A stretch of DNA of 64,000 bases from positions 124,001 through 188,000 of the forward strand of contig CADCIB010000007.1 in assembly GCA_902801375.1 (NCBI GenBank), read 5' to 3'. Of this stretch, positions 9,031 to 17,225 are shown one piece after another. Below the pieces are notes generated by a model. That model saw only the letters and a program-made list of their open reading frames with translations. It was not told the DNA's origin and ran no database searches. Each line of letters starts with the position of its first letter. The first letter of the stretch is position 1. The translations under genes were made by a program, and so were the position numbers. The stretch is from an uncultured Prevotellaceae bacterium (GTDB taxonomy: Bacteria; Bacteroidota; Bacteroidia; Bacteroidales; Bacteroidaceae).

Positions 9031-10374
9031 ATGAAGATTATCATTGTCGGCGCATACGCCATCGGAACCCATTTGGCGAAACTCCTGTCGAGGAACAACC
9101 AAGACACGGTGCTCATCGACAGCGATGAGGATAGGCTGGCAGCCATCAGTAGCGACTACGACCTGATGACCGTGCTGGCTTCGTCGTCGAAGATTCAGAC
9201 GCTGAAGGATGCGGGCGTGAACGGGGCAGACTTGTTCATTGCCGTCACTCCCGACGAGAATCTGAACATGAATGCCTGCATGCTGGCTAAGGCTATGGGA
9301 GCCAAACGCACCGTGGCCAAGGTGGACAACTATGAATATACTGACCCGAAACTCGACGATTTCTTTGAGCGGGTTGGTATCTCGTCACTCATCTATCCCG
9401 AGCATCTTGCCGCCCGCGACATTGCCAACGGACTGAAAATGTCGTGGGTGCGCCAGCGTTGGGACGTCCACGACGGAGCGCTCATCATGCTGGGTATCAA
9501 GCTCAGGGCCAATGCCGAAGTCTTGGAACAGCCTTTGAAAGACCTATGTAAGCCCGAGACCCCTTACCATATCGTGGCCATCAAACGGGCAGACGAAACC
9601 ATCATTCCCCGTGGTGACGACGTGTTGAAGCTCAACGATATAGCCTACTTCATGACCACCCGCAATTACATTCCCTACATCCGCAAGATTGTGGGCAAGG
9701 AGCACTATGTGGACGTGAAAAACGTGATGATGATGGGTGGTGGTGCTACGGCAGTCAGGGCCACGAAGCTGATGCCAGAATACATGAACATCAAGCTCTT
9801 CGAGACCGACGAGCGTCGATGCGACCGCTTGAACGAACTGGTGGACACCGACCGCGTGATGATCATCAACGGCGACGGCCGCGATCTGGCCCTGCTCCAG
9901 GAGGAGGGTATCAAGAACACGCAAGCCTTCGTAGCACTCACCGGCAATGCCGAGATGAATATCCTGGCTTGCCTGACGGCAAAGCGCTTGGGTGTGCGCA
10001 AAACGGTGGCAATGGTGGAGAACCTCGACTACGTGAGTATGGCCGAGAGTTTGGACATCGGCACCATCGTCAACAAGAAAGCTTTGGCCGCCAGCTATAT
10101 ATATCAGATGATGCTCGATGCCGACGTGAACAACATCCGCTTCCTGATGTCGGCCAATGCCGACGTGGCGGAGTTTACGGCACAACAAGGCTCGAAAGTG
10201 ACGCGCAAGAAGGTCTTTGAGCTGGGACTTCCCAAGGGAGCCACCATCGGCGGATTGGTGCGTCACGGCGAAGGTATCCTTGTTTCCGGTGGTACCCAGA
10301 TAGAGGCAGGCGATAGCGTCGTGGTGTTCTGCCACAACATCAACATGTCGAAAATTGAGAAGTTCTTCCAATAA
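9031..10374 (+). CDS. trkA: Trk potassium uptake regulatory subunit TrkA
   Basis: 447 aa. Peripheral cytoplasmic subunit that binds NAD(H) or nucleotides and gates the TrkH channel. It has the duplicated RCK architecture: RCK-N at residues 1-130 (start MKIIIVGAYAIGTHLAKLLS, acidic LIDSDEDR at the end of beta 2), RCK-C, a second RCK-N from about 230 (NVMMMGGGATAVRA, INGDGRD) and a terminal RCK-C (GLPKGATIGGLVR). The first dinucleotide loop reads GAYAIG where most TrkA have GxGxxG, so one glycine is a tyrosine; the second loop keeps its glycines. It is followed 44 bp later by trkH. Length is normal for the family. Confidence 0.95.
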   Translation: MKIIIVGAYAIGTHLAKLLSRNNQDTVLIDSDEDRLAAISSDYDLMTVLASSSKIQTLKDAGVNGADLFIAVTPDENLNMNACMLAKAMGAKRTVAKVDNYEYTDPKLDDFFERVGISSLIYPEHLAARDIANGLKMSWVRQRWDVHDGALIMLGIKLRANAEVLEQPLKDLCKPETPYHIVAIKRADETIIPRGDDVLKLNDIAYFMTTRNYIPYIRKIVGKEHYVDVKNVMMMGGGATAVRATKLMPEYMNIKLFETDERRCDRLNELVDTDRVMIINGDGRDLALLQEEGIKNTQAFVALTGNAEMNILACLTAKRLGVRKTVAMVENLDYVSMAESLDIGTIVNKKALAASYIYQMMLDADVNNIRFLMSANADVAEFTAQQGSKVTRKKVFELGLPKGATIGGLVRHGEGILVSGGTQIEAGDSVVVFCHNINMSKIEKFFQ

Positions 10375-10412
10375 CTCATCTCTCACCACTCACCCCTTAC
10401 CCCTCACTTCTA
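10375..10412. repeat. CTCACC-type simple repeat between trkA and trkH
   Basis: The trkA-trkH spacer consists of imperfect CTCACC/CCCTCAC units. The same kind of sequence is found inside the acyl-CoA dehydrogenase gene at 61849-61881. Confidence 0.55.
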
Positions 10413-10418
10413 AGAATC

Positions 10419-11876
10419 ATGCTTAATCTGAAGCTCATCTATAAAATCATTGGTACACTTCTCTTCATTGAAGTGCCGATGATGCTATGGTGCTTGGGCA
10501 TGTCGTTCTACTACGGCGAGGACGACTCGCTGGCTTTCGTCATCAGCATCATACTCACCGCCTTGGGCGGCATCTTCTTCAAATATTTGGGTCGCAACTC
10601 CACCAATTCGCTCGGACGTCGCGACTCCTACTTGCTGGTCACCACCACGTGGATTGTGTTCAGTCTTTTCGGCTCATTCCCGTTCCTCATCAGTGGGTAT
10701 ATCAACAACTTCACCGATGCCTATTTCGAGACCATATCGGGCTTTACCACAACTGGTTGTAGCATTCTCGACGATGTGGAATGCCTGCCCCACGGCTTGC
10801 TTTTCTGGCGCACCATGACGCAATGGATAGGCGGACTGGGAATCGTCTTCTTCACCATCGCCATCCTTCCCTCGTTCGGCAATGGCAACGTGAAAGTGTT
10901 CTCGGCGGAGGCTACCGGCCCCATTCGTGCCCGAATGCATCCGCGGTTGAGTACGCAAGCCAAGTGGATTTGGAGCATCTACCTCATGCTCACCATCGGT
11001 TGCGGCATCTGTTATTATCTGGCGGGCATGGGATTGTTCGATTGCTTGAACTACTCCATGACAACTACGGCTACAGGCGGTTTTGCCACTCACAATGCCA
11101 GCACGGGCTATTTTCACAATCCATACATCGACTACACGGCCATTGCCTTCATGTTCCTCTCTGGAACAAGTTTCGTGTTGCTCTATTCGCTTCTCTTCAA
11201 GGGGCGCATCAAGCAGTTCTTCAAGAATGCCGAATTCAAGTTCTATGTGATGGTCGTGTTGATAGCGGCCACGGCCGTCACGATTATTCTCGTGTTCGAC
11301 AACAATTATAAGGTGTTGGATGCCATCCGTGTGTCGCTCTTCCAGGTGATGTCGTTCATCACCACCACCGGTATTTTCAACGATGATGCCGCCCAATGGC
11401 ATCACATCACGTGGGTCATCCTGACCATTTGCATGTTTTGCGGTGCCTGTTCCGGCTCGACGAGCGGCGGCTTCAAGTGCATCCGCTCCGTGATGCTTGT
11501 CAACATCCTTCGCAACGAGATCAAGCGAATCCTCCATCCTCGCGCCGTGTTGCCCGTGAAGGTGAACGAGACGACCATCCCTTATAGTTCGCAGGTGACG
11601 CTTCTGGCCTTCCTTGCCGCCTATATGTGTCTTTGCCTATTCACCTATTTCATCATGATCGTGACAGGCGTTGACAGCACCAATTCCATCACCATCGCCA
11701 TCAGCTGTGCCAGCAACGTTGGTCCTACGCTTGGCTTGGAGATAGGCCCGACCATGTCGTGGAGCATCCTTCCCTCCATCGTGAAGTGGCTCCTCTCTGC
11801 CCTGATGCTTATGGGACGTTTGGAGATCTTCAGCGTCGTAGTGCTGTTCACCCCCACGTTCTGGAAAGACAATTAA
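10419..11876 (+). CDS. trkH: Trk potassium transporter membrane subunit TrkH
   Basis: 485 aa. Inner-membrane K+ channel/transporter with the four-fold M1-P-M2 repeat. All four selectivity-filter loops can be read: SGFTTTGCSI (about residue 108), TTTATGGFATH (about 220), FITTTGIFND (about 310) and SCASNVGPTLG (about 430). Many hydrophobic segments fit the usual 8-10 membrane helices. Directly downstream of trkA with a short repeat-filled gap, so the two subunits are co-expressed; manA follows 24 bp after the stop. Confidence 0.95.
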   Translation: MLNLKLIYKIIGTLLFIEVPMMLWCLGMSFYYGEDDSLAFVISIILTALGGIFFKYLGRNSTNSLGRRDSYLLVTTTWIVFSLFGSFPFLISGYINNFTDAYFETISGFTTTGCSILDDVECLPHGLLFWRTMTQWIGGLGIVFFTIAILPSFGNGNVKVFSAEATGPIRARMHPRLSTQAKWIWSIYLMLTIGCGICYYLAGMGLFDCLNYSMTTTATGGFATHNASTGYFHNPYIDYTAIAFMFLSGTSFVLLYSLLFKGRIKQFFKNAEFKFYVMVVLIAATAVTIILVFDNNYKVLDAIRVSLFQVMSFITTTGIFNDDAAQWHHITWVILTICMFCGACSGSTSGGFKCIRSVMLVNILRNEIKRILHPRAVLPVKVNETTIPYSSQVTLLAFLAAYMCLCLFTYFIMIVTGVDSTNSITIAISCASNVGPTLGLEIGPTMSWSILPSIVKWLLSALMLMGRLEIFSVVVLFTPTFWKDN

Positions 11877-11900
11877 TTGAAAGTTTTGTAAGAAAAGAAT

Positions 11901-12860
11901 ATGATGTATAAGTTCCAACCATTATTGAAGTCCACCCTTTGGGGCGGCGATAAGATTATCCCCTTCAAGCACCTCGACCTCCAGCAGGAAAGAGTGGGGG
12001 AGAGCTGGGAAATCAGCGGAGTGAAAGACAACGAGACATTGGTGAGCGAGGGTCCCTGTGCGGGCAGAAAACTGAACGAGCTGGTGGCAGAGATGAAAGA
12101 GAAACTGGTGGGAAAAGACAACTACGAGCGCTTCGGCGACGAGTTCCCCCTGCTCATCAAGTTCATCGATGCGCGCCAAGACCTGTCCATTCAGGTGCAT
12201 CCCACCGACGAGATAGCCCACCGGCAGGGGAAGCCGCGTGGGAAGACAGAGATGTGGTACATCATGAATTCCGACCCGGATGCTAAGCTCTATAGCGGTC
12301 TGAAGCAGCAGATCACCCCTGAAGAATACAAGGAGATGGTGGAGAACGACACCATTTGCGACGCTTTGGCTCAATATGCGGTGAAAGAGGGCGACGTGTT
12401 CTTCCTTCCCGCCGGCCGCATCCACGCCATCGGGACGGGTTGCTTCCTTGCCGAAATCCAGCAGACGAGCGATGTGACCTACCGCATCTACGACTTCAAG
12501 CGTAAGGACAAGGACGGCAACTACCGTCAGTTGCACACCCGTGAGGCCGCCGAGAGCATCAACTACACGGTGGAAAAAGACTACCGCACTGCCTACGAGC
12601 CACGGAAGAATGAGGGCGTTCAGTTGGTGAGTTGTCCATATTTCACCACCGCCGTCTACGACCTCGACGAGCCGATGACCCTCGACTATTCGGAACTCGA
12701 CTCCTTTGTCATCCTCATCGCCATGAAAGGCGAGGGAACACTGACCGACGATGAGGGCCATGAGACCACATTCCGCGAGGGCGAGACGGTGTTGTTGCCC
12801 GCTACGACAAAGGAAATCCGCGTGAAGGGCTCCGTGAAGTTCCTGGAGACTTACGTCTGA
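11901..12860 (+). CDS. manA: Mannose-6-phosphate isomerase, class I
   Basis: 319 aa. Interconverts mannose-6-phosphate and fructose-6-phosphate for mannose use and for GDP-mannose-derived glycans. It has the type I cupin metal site: SIQVHPTDE (Gln and His ligands near residue 95), GKTEMWYIM (Glu), and PAGRIHAIGTG (His near residue 173), followed by EIQQTSDVTYRIYD. The 319-residue length matches the short Bacillus/Bacteroidota form. Two ATGs start the frame in tandem (11901 and 11904). It is the last gene of the trk unit; a hairpin follows at 12889-12924. Confidence 0.93.
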   Translation: MMYKFQPLLKSTLWGGDKIIPFKHLDLQQERVGESWEISGVKDNETLVSEGPCAGRKLNELVAEMKEKLVGKDNYERFGDEFPLLIKFIDARQDLSIQVHPTDEIAHRQGKPRGKTEMWYIMNSDPDAKLYSGLKQQITPEEYKEMVENDTICDALAQYAVKEGDVFFLPAGRIHAIGTGCFLAEIQQTSDVTYRIYDFKRKDKDGNYRQLHTREAAESINYTVEKDYRTAYEPRKNEGVQLVSCPYFTTAVYDLDEPMTLDYSELDSFVILIAMKGEGTLTDDEGHETTFREGETVLLPATTKEIRVKGSVKFLETYV

Positions 12861-12888
12861 TTCCCAACAATCATCCCTTATTTCTCCT

Positions 12889-12924
12889 TCCTATCCCCAA
12901 AAATACCTACTTTTGGGGATAGGA
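12889..12924. terminator. Perfect 14-bp hairpin between manA and feoAB
   Basis: TCCTATCCCCAAAA (12889-12902) and its exact reverse complement (12911-12924) enclose the 8-nt loop ATACCTAC. The A-run and T-run ends let it act as a terminator in either direction, but it also abuts the feoAB promoter, so an operator is possible. Confidence 0.65.
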
Positions 12925-12953
12925 GATTGTATCCGATAATCAGAAATAATGCT

Positions 12954-12961
12954 TACCTTTG
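12954..12961 (+). promoter_or_regulatory. -7 element of feoAB
   Basis: TACCTTTG at 12954-12961, with a TTG at 12927-12929 as a poorly spaced -33 (24 nt). It lies within the open frame upstream of the feoAB ATG, so the gene must start at 13009. Confidence 0.55.
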
Positions 12962-13008
12962 CAGCCGCAAAGCGGCTGGAAGTCGTTGTAACCAAACATT
13001 CTGATGGC

Positions 13009-15480
13009 ATGAAATTATCCGAACTGAAGACAGGCGAGAGTGGTATTATCGTAAAGGTAATGGGACGCGGAGCTTTCCGCAAGCGCATCATCGAGATGGG
13101 TTTCGTGAAGGGCAAGACCATAGAGGTGTTGCTCAATGCACCGTTGCAGGACCCCGTGAAATACAAGCTCTTGGGCTATGAGGTGTCGTTGCGCCATCAG
13201 GAGGCAGAGATGATAGAGGTGGTCGTGGATGATTCGAGGAGTGAGGATGATGACTATCGTGGGTACGAGGGTACGGAGATACATGCGGACGAGAATAGTA
13301 ATCGCGCATCCTCGACCCCCCGCACCTCCGCACCTTCGAAGACCTCCGCATCCTCGCACGATACTCCCAGCCAAGAGTCCCTCCGCCACGAGGCTCTCCG
13401 TCGCGGTCGTACCATCAACGTGGCTTTGGTGGGCAATCCCAATTGCGGCAAGACCTCGCTCTTCAACTATGCCAGCGGTGCCCATGCCCGTGTGGGTAAC
13501 TATAGCGGTGTGACCGTCGATGCCACCGTGGCCAAAGCCTCGTTCTTTGGCTACGACTTCAACCTCACCGACCTGCCCGGCACGTATTCCCTCTCGTGCT
13601 ATTCGCCCGAGGAGCTCTATGTGCGCAAGCATCTGCTCGGAGAGATGCCCGATGTGGTGATCAACGTGATTGACGCCAGCAACCTGGAGCGCAACCTCTA
13701 CCTCACCACCCAGCTCGTCGATATGGACATCCGAGTGGTGGGCGCCTTGAACATGTACGACGAGTTTGAGCGTCGTGGCGACCAAGTGGACATCGCCACG
13801 CTGAGCACACTTTTCGGTATGCCGATGGTGCCCACGTCGTTCAAGACGGGTGAGGGTGTCAAGGAGTTGTTCCGTCATGTCATCCAGGTGTATGAAGGCA
13901 CCAGCCGGTCGGCCCGCCATCTTCACATCAACTACGGCCACGAGATAGAGGACGGCATCCACCAAATCCAGACCTACCTGAAAGCCGACAAGTCGCTTGC
14001 CCAGCAATATTCCACCCGCTATCTGGCCATCAAGCTATTGGAGAACGATACGGCCGTGGAGGAGCTTGTTTCGAAGAAGAACGAACATTCGAAAATCCTT
14101 GCGGCACGTGAAAAGGCGGCTGCCCGTGTGTTGGAGGAAACGAAGACCGACTCCGAGACGGCCATCATGGACGCGAAGTATGGTTTCATCAATGGTGCGC
14201 TGACCGAGGCTGGTTTCCGAACGGGCACCAAGCGCGACAACTATCGCACCACCCACCTCATCGACAATATCCTCTCAAACCGTTTCCTGGGTTTCCCCAT
14301 CTTCTTCCTCCTCCTCTTCGTGATGTTCCAGACCACCTTCTCCCTTGGTCAGTATCCGATGGACTGGATAGAGGCGGGTGTGGGCTGGCTCGGCGAATGG
14401 GTAGGCAGCACGATGCCCGACGGGCCGTTGCGCTCGATGTTGGTCGATGGTGTCATCGGCGGTGTGGGCTCGGTCATCGTCTTCCTGCCTCAGATACTCA
14501 TCCTCTACTTCTTCATTTCCATCATGGAAGACTCGGGCTACATGGCGCGTGCCGCCTTCATCATGGACAAGCTGATGCACAAGATGGGACTCCACGGCAA
14601 GTCGTTCATCCCGCTCATCATGGGCTTCGGTTGCAATGTGCCCGCCGTGATGGCCACGCGCACCATCGAGAGCCGCCGCTCACGGCTCATCACGATGATG
14701 ATTCTGCCGTTCATGTCGTGCTCCGCGCGCCTACCTATATATATTATGATAGCGGGCACGTTCTTCTCGCTTCACTATCGTTCGTGGGTGATGCTTTCGT
14801 TGTATGTCGTTGGCATACTCATGTCGGTGATTGTCAGTAAAATATTCTCGGTGTTTGTCATCAAGGGCGAGGACACACCCTTCGTCATGGAGCTGCCCCC
14901 CTATCGTTGGCCCACGGCCAAAGCCATAGGCCGCCACACCTGGGAGAAAGGCAAGGAATACCTGAAGAAGATGGGCGGCATCATCCTTGTGGCCAGCATC
15001 ATCGTGTGGGCATTGGGCTATTTCCCCCACAACGAGGCCCTCGACGACTCCGCACAACAGGAGCAGAGCTACATCGGGCGCATGGGAAAAGCCGTCGAGC
15101 CCGTGTTCCGTCCGCAAGGCTTCAATTGGAAGCTCGACGTGAGCCTCATTGCCGGAGTGGGTGCAAAAGAGATTGTGGCTTCCACGATAGGTGTGCTCTA
15201 TAGCGGCGACGACTCATTTGCCGACGACGACTCGTTCAGCGACGACAATGCGAAATACACCCGTCTGCGCCAACTGATGCTCGCTGATGGCATCACGCCC
15301 CTCTCGGCCTATTGCTATCTGTTGTTCATCCTGCTCTATTTCCCCTGCATAGCCACCATTGTGGCCATCAAGAACGAGACGGGCTCCTGGCGTTGGGCCA
15401 CCTTCGCCGCCGTCTACACCACCATCGTGGCATGGGTGGTTTCCGCCCTTGTCTATCAGGTGGGATGCCTCCTGGCATGA
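13009..15480 (+). CDS. feoB: FeoA-FeoB fusion ferrous iron transporter
   Basis: 823 aa from ATG 13009 (MKLSELKTGESG); the frame opens at 12949 but the first 20 codons span the promoter. Residues 1-75 are a FeoA SH3-like domain. A low-complexity Ser/Thr/Asp linker of about 55 residues follows, then the FeoB G domain with GNPNCGKTSLFN (G1), NYSGVTVDA (G2), DLPGTYSLS (G3) and NMYDEF (G4). The membrane part carries the Gate motifs GFGCNVPAVMATRTIE and GVGAKEIVASTIGVLY. It imports Fe2+ across the inner membrane, as expected for an anaerobe. FeoA and FeoB are usually separate genes; fusions like this are common in Bacteroidota. No Fur-type operator is certain. Confidence 0.95.
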   Translation: MKLSELKTGESGIIVKVMGRGAFRKRIIEMGFVKGKTIEVLLNAPLQDPVKYKLLGYEVSLRHQEAEMIEVVVDDSRSEDDDYRGYEGTEIHADENSNRASSTPRTSAPSKTSASSHDTPSQESLRHEALRRGRTINVALVGNPNCGKTSLFNYASGAHARVGNYSGVTVDATVAKASFFGYDFNLTDLPGTYSLSCYSPEELYVRKHLLGEMPDVVINVIDASNLERNLYLTTQLVDMDIRVVGALNMYDEFERRGDQVDIATLSTLFGMPMVPTSFKTGEGVKELFRHVIQVYEGTSRSARHLHINYGHEIEDGIHQIQTYLKADKSLAQQYSTRYLAIKLLENDTAVEELVSKKNEHSKILAAREKAAARVLEETKTDSETAIMDAKYGFINGALTEAGFRTGTKRDNYRTTHLIDNILSNRFLGFPIFFLLLFVMFQTTFSLGQYPMDWIEAGVGWLGEWVGSTMPDGPLRSMLVDGVIGGVGSVIVFLPQILILYFFISIMEDSGYMARAAFIMDKLMHKMGLHGKSFIPLIMGFGCNVPAVMATRTIESRRSRLITMMILPFMSCSARLPIYIMIAGTFFSLHYRSWVMLSLYVVGILMSVIVSKIFSVFVIKGEDTPFVMELPPYRWPTAKAIGRHTWEKGKEYLKKMGGIILVASIIVWALGYFPHNEALDDSAQQEQSYIGRMGKAVEPVFRPQGFNWKLDVSLIAGVGAKEIVASTIGVLYSGDDSFADDDSFSDDNAKYTRLRQLMLADGITPLSAYCYLLFILLYFPCIATIVAIKNETGSWRWATFAAVYTTIVAWVVSALVYQVGCLLA

Positions 15481-15536
15481 TGCTTCCATCTCTCGCATGT
15501 CACCCGAAAGGCCGCTGACAAAATCCAAATGTATTA

Positions 15537-15866
15537 TTAGAGATTCTTAATGATTTGATTGATGTAATTGTCCGACACATTGGAAATCTCGTTCTTATCA
15601 TAAATGGTAATCAAATTCACGCATGTGTCGGAAGTTTCGATGACAACGTTAAGGGTGATCACTCTTAGTCCACCGCGTTTGCCGCCTCCTTTACTTTTGA
15701 CGCCAAGACGAATCTTGCGTTTCCCTCCTCCGAGAGAAACACCGATTTCGGGGTTCTCCATCAGCTCATGTTGAAGATTGTGGATATCATCAGCAAGGGA
15801 ATGGTAACGTTTTGCCAGGCGTTTGGCTTGACGAAGGAATTCTTCTGTATAGTTAAAAGTTACCAT
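15537..15866 (-). CDS. RelE/HigB-like toxin (toxin-antitoxin pair 1)
   Basis: 109 aa, basic. Starts MVTFNYTEEFLRQAKRLAKR, continues with KRKIRLGVKSKGGGKRGG and GLRVITLNVV, and has ITIYDKNEISNVSD near the end. This is the layout of RelE/ParE-superfamily ribosome-dependent mRNA interferases (helical hairpin, then a beta sheet with basic residues). It lies 6 nt after the upstream small gene in the same transcription unit, as in type II modules where the antitoxin comes first. It is clearly related to the toxin at 30220-30630 (shared AKRLAKR, RxxxKxxGxGKxGGxRVITL and IYDK segments). Activity is inferred from family resemblance. Confidence 0.75.
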   Translation of the reverse strand: MVTFNYTEEFLRQAKRLAKRYHSLADDIHNLQHELMENPEIGVSLGGGKRKIRLGVKSKGGGKRGGLRVITLNVVIETSDTCVNLITIYDKNEISNVSDNYINQIIKNL

Positions 15867-15872
15867 AGATAG

Positions 15873-16118
15873 TTATGATTCGGCTCGAAGCTCCTCAACC
15901 AGCGCATCAAGTGTTTTCAGGTTTTTACCTGCAAATCGTCCTTCCTGAACTTCACTGAAACCCTTTGTGATCGTTTCTGTGATAAATGCCTTTTCTGCCT
16001 CAACCTCATGGGGAGATGCAATCATTTTGTCTATGGTCACGCCTTTAATTGCACCTAAAATTTTCTTCAGGCTGGGAATAAGGCTTGCATCCTCAATATT
16101 TAATACTATCTGTGTCAT
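15873..16118 (-). CDS. Putative antitoxin (toxin-antitoxin pair 1)
   Basis: 81 aa from ATG 16118 (MTQIVLNIEDASLIPSLKKI); the frame is open to 16187 but the upstream part overlaps the promoter, so the internal ATG is the start. Acidic overall, with an N-terminal strand-helix segment and a C-terminal helix (KNLKTLDALVEELRAES) of the sort that wraps a toxin. I do not recognise the family; the N-terminus does not look like Phd/YefM, unlike the antitoxin of pair 2. The antitoxin role rests on its position directly upstream of a RelE-like toxin. Confidence 0.65.
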   Translation of the reverse strand: MTQIVLNIEDASLIPSLKKILGAIKGVTIDKMIASPHEVEAEKAFITETITKGFSEVQEGRFAGKNLKTLDALVEELRAES

Positions 16119-16147
16119 GACTTGAAACAATTGTGCAATTTCTTTTG

Positions 16148-16178
16148 CAAAGTTAATCATATTTTCCGAATCAGCAAA
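16148..16178 (-). promoter_or_regulatory. Promoter of toxin-antitoxin pair 1
   Basis: Minus strand: -33 TTTG (complement of 16175-16178), exactly 19 nt, -7 TAACTTTG (complement of 16148-16155). Near-consensus, 30 bp above the antitoxin ATG. Confidence 0.75.
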
Positions 16179-16187
16179 TAAAAACAA

Positions 16188-16530
16188 GAAAAAATGATTT
16201 TCCTTTGATGAAGGATGTTTTTTTCACCCCTCATCGCAACTATAAAGAAATCATAAATTATTCGTCAGAATGATTTGTGGTATGCTGAAATTGTGTATAT
16301 TTGCATCGAGATAAGACAAAACGTAGGCACAAAGAGTGGCCGCGCCTTTTAACAAATGGGCTATGGAATATCTTAAAAAATAAAAACAAATTATTTAAAG
16401 GCTTCCTTGTGTCAGTTTTTGCTAACTGCTTGTGATTGAGGAAATAAGCAAAAGTGGCAACAAGCAAAATGTTCAGTTTTGCCGTATCGAAAAAGATGTA
16501 AACACACTTTCTTACTTCACTTTTTATTCG
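16188..16530. other. Gene-free interval with one orphan promoter
   Basis: AT-rich stretch with no convincing coding frame on either strand; short minus-strand frames here lack family features. The only structure I see is a plus-strand promoter at 16274-16303 with no gene behind it and short inverted words (CAGTT-TTTGCT-AACTG near 16410). Confidence 0.4.
16274..16303 (+). promoter_or_regulatory. Orphan consensus promoter
   Basis: TTTG at 16274-16277, 18-nt spacer, TATATTTG at 16296-16303. No reading frame follows before the next promoter at 16531, so a small RNA or a relic are the options. Confidence 0.5.
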
Positions 16531-16538
16531 TAACTTTG
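16531..16538 (+). promoter_or_regulatory. -7 element of the NlpC/P60 gene
   Basis: TAACTTTG at 16531-16538; the -33 region (CTTTC at 16507-16511) is weak. It predicts a leader of about 100 nt before the ATG at 16647. Confidence 0.55.
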
Positions 16539-16544
16539 CACCCG

Positions 16545-16646
16545 AAACCTCAAAACGGGTAGCTTTTTGTTGGGTTTGTTCGCTCGGCCAAGGTCGTTTT
16601 TCAGAGCAGGAACAGCGTTTTACCCGTGAATTAAAACAAAGAAATT
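16545..16646 (+). other. Structured 5' leader of the NlpC/P60 gene
   Basis: The predicted leader is closed by ACGGGTA (16555-16561) pairing with TACCCGT (16621-16627), with smaller pairings inside such as CGGC-CAAG-GTCG. This is the shape of a cis-regulatory RNA. I do not recognise a known riboswitch class. Confidence 0.4.
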
Positions 16647-17225
16647 ATGCAAAGAAAAATTATATTGTGTGTCGTATTGTTGTTGTTTTCCATTGTCATG
16701 CCCACAGAAGCTGGCAAGAAGAAGACACGCCACCGCGCACTCCCCAAACCAAAGACTGAACAACGCATCCAAGAAATAGACAACTACGACTTCCTCTATG
16801 CAGGAACCGACTACGACGACTCGTATTATTACGATATGGAAGCCACCGAAGACCTGATGGAAGAGGCCTTCAAGCACATCGGCGCTCGCTATCGTAGCGG
16901 CTCGAAAGGCCCCGGCGCCTTCGATTGCTCCGGCTTCACCAGCTACGTCTACGGCAAGATGAACATCCAGATCGGCGCATCCTCGCGCGACCAGTATGCC
17001 CGCAACATCCCCATCTCGAAGAGCGAGCTTCAGACCGGCGACCTGGTGTTCTTCACCTCTCCTGGAAGCGGCCACGGCGTGGGCCATGTGGGTATTGTGG
17101 TGGATGTGAACCCCAACGGCACGTTCAGCTTCATCCATGCCAGCTCGAAAGAGGGCGTCAAGGTGAGCCAGTCGACCGATGGCTATTATTCCCGCAGATA
17201 TGTCGGTGCGCGTCGTGTCAAGTAG
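16647..17225 (+). CDS. NlpC/P60 family cell-wall endopeptidase
   Basis: 192 aa, exported by the signal peptide MQRKIILCVVLLLFSIVMPT. After a short basic linker the NlpC/P60 domain covers roughly residues 70-190: catalytic Cys in AFDCSGFTSYV, His in VGHVGIVVDV and the third polar residue in FIHASS. Such enzymes cut gamma-D-Glu-meso-diaminopimelate bonds in murein peptides. It has no visible wall-binding domain. The downstream CapA-like gene begins inside its last codons, so the two are translationally coupled. Confidence 0.9.
   Translation: MQRKIILCVVLLLFSIVMPTEAGKKKTRHRALPKPKTEQRIQEIDNYDFLYAGTDYDDSYYYDMEATEDLMEEAFKHIGARYRSGSKGPGAFDCSGFTSYVYGKMNIQIGASSRDQYARNIPISKSELQTGDLVFFTSPGSGHGVGHVGIVVDVNPNGTFSFIHASSKEGVKVSQSTDGYYSRRYVGARRVK

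Noticed and set aside
16545..16646. c-di-AMP (ydaO-type) riboswitch
   Set aside because: The gene context fits, but I do not see the conserved sequence blocks of that class.
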